DNA from: Desulfobacterales bacterium | Lineage (GTDB): Bacteria > Desulfobacterota > Desulfobacteria > Desulfobacterales > Desulfobacteraceae | DNA length: 9,164 nucleotides | Direction of reading: 5' to 3' | Assembly: GCA_022361095.1 (NCBI GenBank) | Contig: JAKSBO010000145.1 | Location: forward strand, 1-9,164 | In this document: one piece after another, positions 6,033-9,164 of the stretch | Layout: each line of letters starts with the position of its first letter | Numbering within the stretch: position 1 is the stretch's first letter | The notes under the pieces: model-generated | Seen by the model: only the letters and a program-made list of their open reading frames with translations | Database searches by the model: none | Told to the model about the DNA's origin: nothing | Translations under genes and position numbers: made by a program

Positions 6033-6048
6033 TGGTATTTGTTTTGCA
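6033..6048 (+). promoter_or_regulatory. Weak sigma-54-like element before the kinase gene
   Basis: TGG-TAT-TTGTT-TTGCA has the invariant GG and GC at the right distance and a full TTGCA, but lacks CAC after TGG. The predicted start (about 6059) would leave only seven bases before the ATG at 6066 and would exclude the AGGA ribosome binding site. Either the element is a chance match, the leader is nearly absent, or the true kinase start is further downstream. Confidence 0.3.
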
Positions 6049-6065
6049 GTACAGGACAGAATACA

Positions 6066-7865
6066 ATGAACAGATTTAAGTTAAATATCACCCCTAAAAT
6101 GCCTGGGCTTGTGCCGCCTCTGGTTATGGTGGGGGTGTTGGTTGTTCTGTTGCCGGTATTTATCCTGATGACCCTGGAGCGGGTTAAAAAGCAGGATGAA
6201 TTTATCCGGGAGCGCTTTTTAATCACCGGCACCTCTTTAATCCGCACATTTGAAGCCGGCACCCGAATTGGTATGGGATCCATGCACTGGGGCACTGAAA
6301 GAATTCAGTCCATGCTGGAGGAGACCGCAGGCCAGCCCGATGTTGCATATATAATAATCACCGATGCCATGGGAAAAATCATCGCCCATTCCGATGCCGC
6401 CAAGATGGGGACGATATATGACAGGTGGGCAGACCTTGGTCCGCTGCCCAGGGATCCCCACCTGATCTCCAGCCGCTCCTTGAACACACCGGATGGACCG
6501 GTTCTGGAAGTGGGCAAGTGTTTTACTCCGTTTAATCACGGACCCAGAGGGCCAAGGCCAAGGCCTATGCCCGGCCATGGCCCTGATTCCGGGTACAGCC
6601 ATGAAACGTTGGCCTCCGGGCTCCTTCCGGGTGCCGAAGGGGCGATGCGGCCGTCTTTGGGCTCATTTACCCGGACCGATCACTATATTTTTGCCGGTAT
6701 GTCCATGGTCGGCGTACAGGCGGCCCAGGCCCAGGGATTTAAGAATATTGTTATTAAAGGGCTTTTGTTTTTTGTTTTCTGCTGTTCGGGTATTATTGCC
6801 CTGTTTGCCCTTCAGGCTTACCGGGCTGCCCAGTCATCCCTGGAGCAGGTTATGGCATTTTCCGACAATGTGGTTCAGAACATGCCTTCGGGCCTGATCA
6901 CTTTGGATAAAAAGTTTAATGTGACGTCAGCCAACCGGGCCGCTGAAAAAATCCTGGGTGAAATTCCTGAAAAAGCCTTTCCCCAGATGGCTGCCATGGC
7001 TGCTGAAATATCCGCATCAGGGGGTGTGGCGTCCGGTGAAGTCACCTTGAATCAAAAGGAGAAAGGGGATCTTCGGCTGGATATGACTGTTTCGGTTATT
7101 CCGGCAGATGAAGGTCAGTACCAGGGATTTGTCCTTTTATTCAGGGATCTGACCCAGATTCGAGACTTGAAAAAACAGGTGGATACCAACCGGCGTTTGG
7201 CGGCCATAGGCAAACTTGCCGCAGGCGTGGCCCATGAAATTCGAAATCCGTTAAGCTCCATCAAGGGGTTTGCCACCCATTTTTCCCGGCAATATGAAAA
7301 TAAACCCGGGGATGTGGAAATTGCAAAGATCATGATCCAGGAAGTGGAGCGTATGGATCGCTCCATTACCCAGTTGCTGGAGTTTGCCAAGCCTATGGCT
7401 GTGCAGATCAAGCAGACCCGTATTAAGCCCCTTATCCAGCATTCCCTTAAACTGATCTCCCATGATCTTGGGAAAAAAAAGATTCATGTTCAAACGGATA
7501 TCCGTACCGGAAAAGAGATCATTCATACGGATCCCGAGCGGATCAGCCAGGTGCTGCTCAATCTTTACATGAATGCGTTAAATGCCATGGAGACCAATGG
7601 TGTTCTTGAAGTCGGGGTGACAGATGTAAATGATGATATTGAAATCCGGGTGGCAGACAACGGTTGCGGTATCCCGGCAAAAGACCTTGAAAAAATATTT
7701 GATCCCTATTTCACCAGCCGGCCCAAAGGAACGGGGCTCGGATTATCCATTGTTCACAGGATCATTGAAAATCTCAAAGGTGAAATCCGGGTGGAAAGCC
7801 GACTTGCAGAAGGCACTGTGTTTTATATCACCCTGCCTGATGATGAAACGATAGAGAAGATGTAA
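6066..7865 (+). CDS. zraS: ZraS-like membrane sensor histidine kinase
   Basis: This is an inner-membrane kinase that should sense an envelope signal and phosphorylate the adjacent regulator. Domains of the 599-residue protein: TM1 about 15-36; a large periplasmic domain 37-227, with a Cache-like stretch (VAYIIITDAMGKIIAHSD, 93-110) and a His/Pro/Arg-rich segment at 158-180 (H158, H171, H179 and six prolines); TM2 about 228-252; a PAS-like domain about 262-365; HisKA with phosphoacceptor His390 in GVAHEIRNPLSSIKG; and HATPase with N-box (499-508), DNGCGIP (531-537), FDPYFTS (545-551) and GTGLGLSIV (555-563). No HAMP domain is evident. The chosen ATG has AGGA nine bases upstream; an in-frame TTG at 6039 has no such site. 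It is longer than E. coli ZraS (about 465 residues). The signal is unproven; zinc or envelope stress is inferred from the ZraP-like neighbour. Confidence 0.9.
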   Translation: MNRFKLNITPKMPGLVPPLVMVGVLVVLLPVFILMTLERVKKQDEFIRERFLITGTSLIRTFEAGTRIGMGSMHWGTERIQSMLEETAGQPDVAYIIITDAMGKIIAHSDAAKMGTIYDRWADLGPLPRDPHLISSRSLNTPDGPVLEVGKCFTPFNHGPRGPRPRPMPGHGPDSGYSHETLASGLLPGAEGAMRPSLGSFTRTDHYIFAGMSMVGVQAAQAQGFKNIVIKGLLFFVFCCSGIIALFALQAYRAAQSSLEQVMAFSDNVVQNMPSGLITLDKKFNVTSANRAAEKILGEIPEKAFPQMAAMAAEISASGGVASGEVTLNQKEKGDLRLDMTVSVIPADEGQYQGFVLLFRDLTQIRDLKKQVDTNRRLAAIGKLAAGVAHEIRNPLSSIKGFATHFSRQYENKPGDVEIAKIMIQEVERMDRSITQLLEFAKPMAVQIKQTRIKPLIQHSLKLISHDLGKKKIHVQTDIRTGKEIIHTDPERISQVLLNLYMNALNAMETNGVLEVGVTDVNDDIEIRVADNGCGIPAKDLEKIFDPYFTSRPKGTGLGLSIVHRIIENLKGEIRVESRLAEGTVFYITLPDDETIEKM

Positions 7866-7877
7866 GGATTTTTTTTA

Positions 7878-9164
7878 ATGAGCGACAAGACAGTCCTGGT
7901 GGTGGATGATGATACAGCCCATGCCACCATGCTTAAAACCCTGATGAAAGGGTGGGGATATACCGTGCAGGTTGCCCCGGACGGAGATGAGGGGGTGGAT
8001 GCCGTGACAAACACCCCCTTTGGGCTGGTGCTGATGGATATGAAAATGGTGAAAATGTCCGGCATGGAAGCGCTGTCCAAAATCCATGCATTTAATCCGG
8101 TACTGCCCGTGATCATCATGACCGCCTATTCCTCAGTGGACACGGCTGTCCAGGCCCTGAAAATCGGTGCTTATGATTATCTGACCAAACCCCTGGATTT
8201 TGACAAGCTGAAACTCACCGTGGAGCGGGTGTTTGAGCGTCTTCATCTGAAGAACGAAAATCAGGACTTGAAAAAACAGTTGGAAACCAGTTCATTTCAG
8301 CACGACATCCTGGGCAAAAGCCCTGCCATGAAGGCATTGTTGGATACCATACACATGGTGGCCCCCACCGATGCCAATGTGCTTGTCACAGGGGAGTCGG
8401 GCACAGGAAAGGAACTTGTGGCCGCGGCCCTGCACAACAACAGCATGAGAAAGCAGCACCCCTATATTCGGATCAATTGCGCCGCCATCACGGAGACCCT
8501 TCTGGAGTCTGAATTGTTTGGCCATGAGCGGGGCGCGTTCACCGGGGCGGATAAAAAACGCAAGGGCAAGTTTCTTTTGGCGGACAAGGGCAGTATTCTG
8601 CTGGACGAAATCGGCGAGATGAGCCTTGCCATGCAGGCAAAACTGCTGCGGGTGATCCAGGAAAAAGAGATTGCACCCGTGGGCTCGGAAAAAACCCTTG
8701 CCGTGGATGTCCGGGTGGTTGCCGCCACAAACAGGGATTTGAGAGCCATGTCCGGTCAAAAGGAGTTCAGAGAAGACCTGTATTACCGGCTCAATGTCGT
8801 ACACATTGCCATTCCGCCGTTGCGCAGGCGCCCCGAGGATATCCCGGAACTTGCCATGCATTTTTTAGATGAATTTGCCCGGAAAAACCGCAGGGACATC
8901 AAAGGTTTTTCGCCCAATGCCATGGATACCCTGATCCGTTACGAGTGGCCCGGCAATGTCCGGGAATTGATGAACGCCGTGGAGCGCGGCGTGGTCATGG
9001 CCAGGGCCGATTACCTTCGCCGGATTGATCTCTCTTTTATTTCGGATGATGAGCCCGAACAGATACGGGAAGCGGATTTAAACCTTGAAAACATGGCACT
9101 GGCCAAGGTGGAGGAACGGGCCATCCTGTCCACCCTGGCAGCTTCCGGGGGCAATAAGAGTGAA
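7878..9164 (+). CDS. zraR: ZraR-like sigma-54 response regulator (3' end outside the window)
   Basis: This is an NtrC-family activator of sigma-54 RNA polymerase, the likely partner of the upstream kinase. The receiver domain (1-120) has acidic D10-D12, phosphoacceptor Asp54 (LVLMDMKM), T82 and K104 (TKP). A linker helix follows. The AAA+ domain (about 144-375) has Walker A GESGTGKE (172-179), the sigma-54 loop GAFTGA (219-224), Walker B ILLDEIGE (240-247), VAATNRDL (281-288), FREDLYYRLNV (297-307) and WPGNVREL (357-364). The window ends at residue 429, in GGNKSE, the beginning of the Fis-type helix-turn-helix; perhaps 20-25 residues are missing. The start ATG at 7878 uses AAGGA (7864-7868), which overlaps the kinase stop codon, with a run of eight Ts in the 12-base gap, so the pair is co-transcribed. 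AtoC/ZraR/HydG naming is not separable by sequence alone; the divergent ZraP-like gene favours ZraR. Confidence 0.93.
   Translation, partial: MSDKTVLVVDDDTAHATMLKTLMKGWGYTVQVAPDGDEGVDAVTNTPFGLVLMDMKMVKMSGMEALSKIHAFNPVLPVIIMTAYSSVDTAVQALKIGAYDYLTKPLDFDKLKLTVERVFERLHLKNENQDLKKQLETSSFQHDILGKSPAMKALLDTIHMVAPTDANVLVTGESGTGKELVAAALHNNSMRKQHPYIRINCAAITETLLESELFGHERGAFTGADKKRKGKFLLADKGSILLDEIGEMSLAMQAKLLRVIQEKEIAPVGSEKTLAVDVRVVAATNRDLRAMSGQKEFREDLYYRLNVVHIAIPPLRRRPEDIPELAMHFLDEFARKNRRDIKGFSPNAMDTLIRYEWPGNVRELMNAVERGVVMARADYLRRIDLSFISDDEPEQIREADLNLENMALAKVEERAILSTLAASGGNKSE

Larger units (their letters stand above)
5687..6065. other. Divergent control region between zraP-like and zraS-like genes
   Basis: These 379 bases hold no convincing gene. 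From left to right they carry the zraP ribosome binding site (5691-5697), a roughly 70-base leader, the sigma-54 promoter (5767-5782) inside an imperfect dyad (5766-5789), a sigma-70-like promoter pointing to the kinase (5850-5878), the 48-base inverted repeat (5872-5919), a sigma-54-like element (6033-6048) and the kinase ribosome binding site AGGA (6053-6056). The stretch 5920-6030 is AT-rich with no motif I can name. Confidence 0.75.

Noticed and set aside
8292..8861. 189-codon open frame on the minus strand
   Set aside because: It is antisense to the AAA+ domain of the response regulator and has no motif of its own.

Overview
The window looks like chromosomal DNA of an anaerobic, sulfate-reducer-type bacterium of the Desulfobacterota (former Deltaproteobacteria), probably close to Desulfobacteraceae. 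This is inferred from protein style, from the oxygen-sensitive thiamine route (ThiH with a short ThiF) and from the sigma-54 two-component system. No rRNA, tRNA, phage, transposase or CRISPR sequence is visible. The window is gene-dense and moderately GC-rich.

Region 1 (1-2241, + strand) is the end of a thiamine-thiazole operon: the 3' part of thiG, complete thiH and a short thiF that overlaps thiH by 4 bases. ThiF activates the sulfur carrier ThiS, ThiH makes dehydroglycine from tyrosine, and ThiG builds the thiazole ring from DXP and both products. A long imperfect hairpin sits between thiG and thiH. A more decayed repeat of similar style follows thiF.

Region 2 (2420-4972) holds three genes with no obvious shared pathway. 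They are an exported trypsin-like serine protease (+), a rhomboid intramembrane protease (-) that converges on it and overlaps it by 11 bases, and a fumarylacetoacetate-hydrolase-family enzyme (+) divergent from the rhomboid gene. The 74-base gap between the last two carries a perfect 6-base dyad.

Region 3 (5088-9164) is the most interesting part. It has the layout of the enterobacterial zraP/zraSR envelope-stress and zinc-tolerance locus. A secreted LTxxQ helical protein with a Gly/His-rich tail (ZraP-like, - strand) is divergent from a membrane histidine kinase (ZraS-like) and a sigma-54 enhancer-binding response regulator (ZraR-like, cut by the window end just inside its DNA-binding helices).

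The 379-base intergenic region (5687-6065) holds a consensus sigma-54 promoter for zraP and a 48-base inverted repeat about 140 bases upstream of its predicted start, the expected position for a response-regulator enhancer. It also holds a sigma-70-like promoter overlapping that repeat and a weaker sigma-54-like element just before the kinase. The likely circuit is: envelope or metal stress, then kinase, then regulator phosphorylation, enhancer binding, and activation of zraP with feedback on the kinase-regulator operon. The kinase also has a His/Pro-rich stretch in its periplasmic domain, a candidate sensing element.
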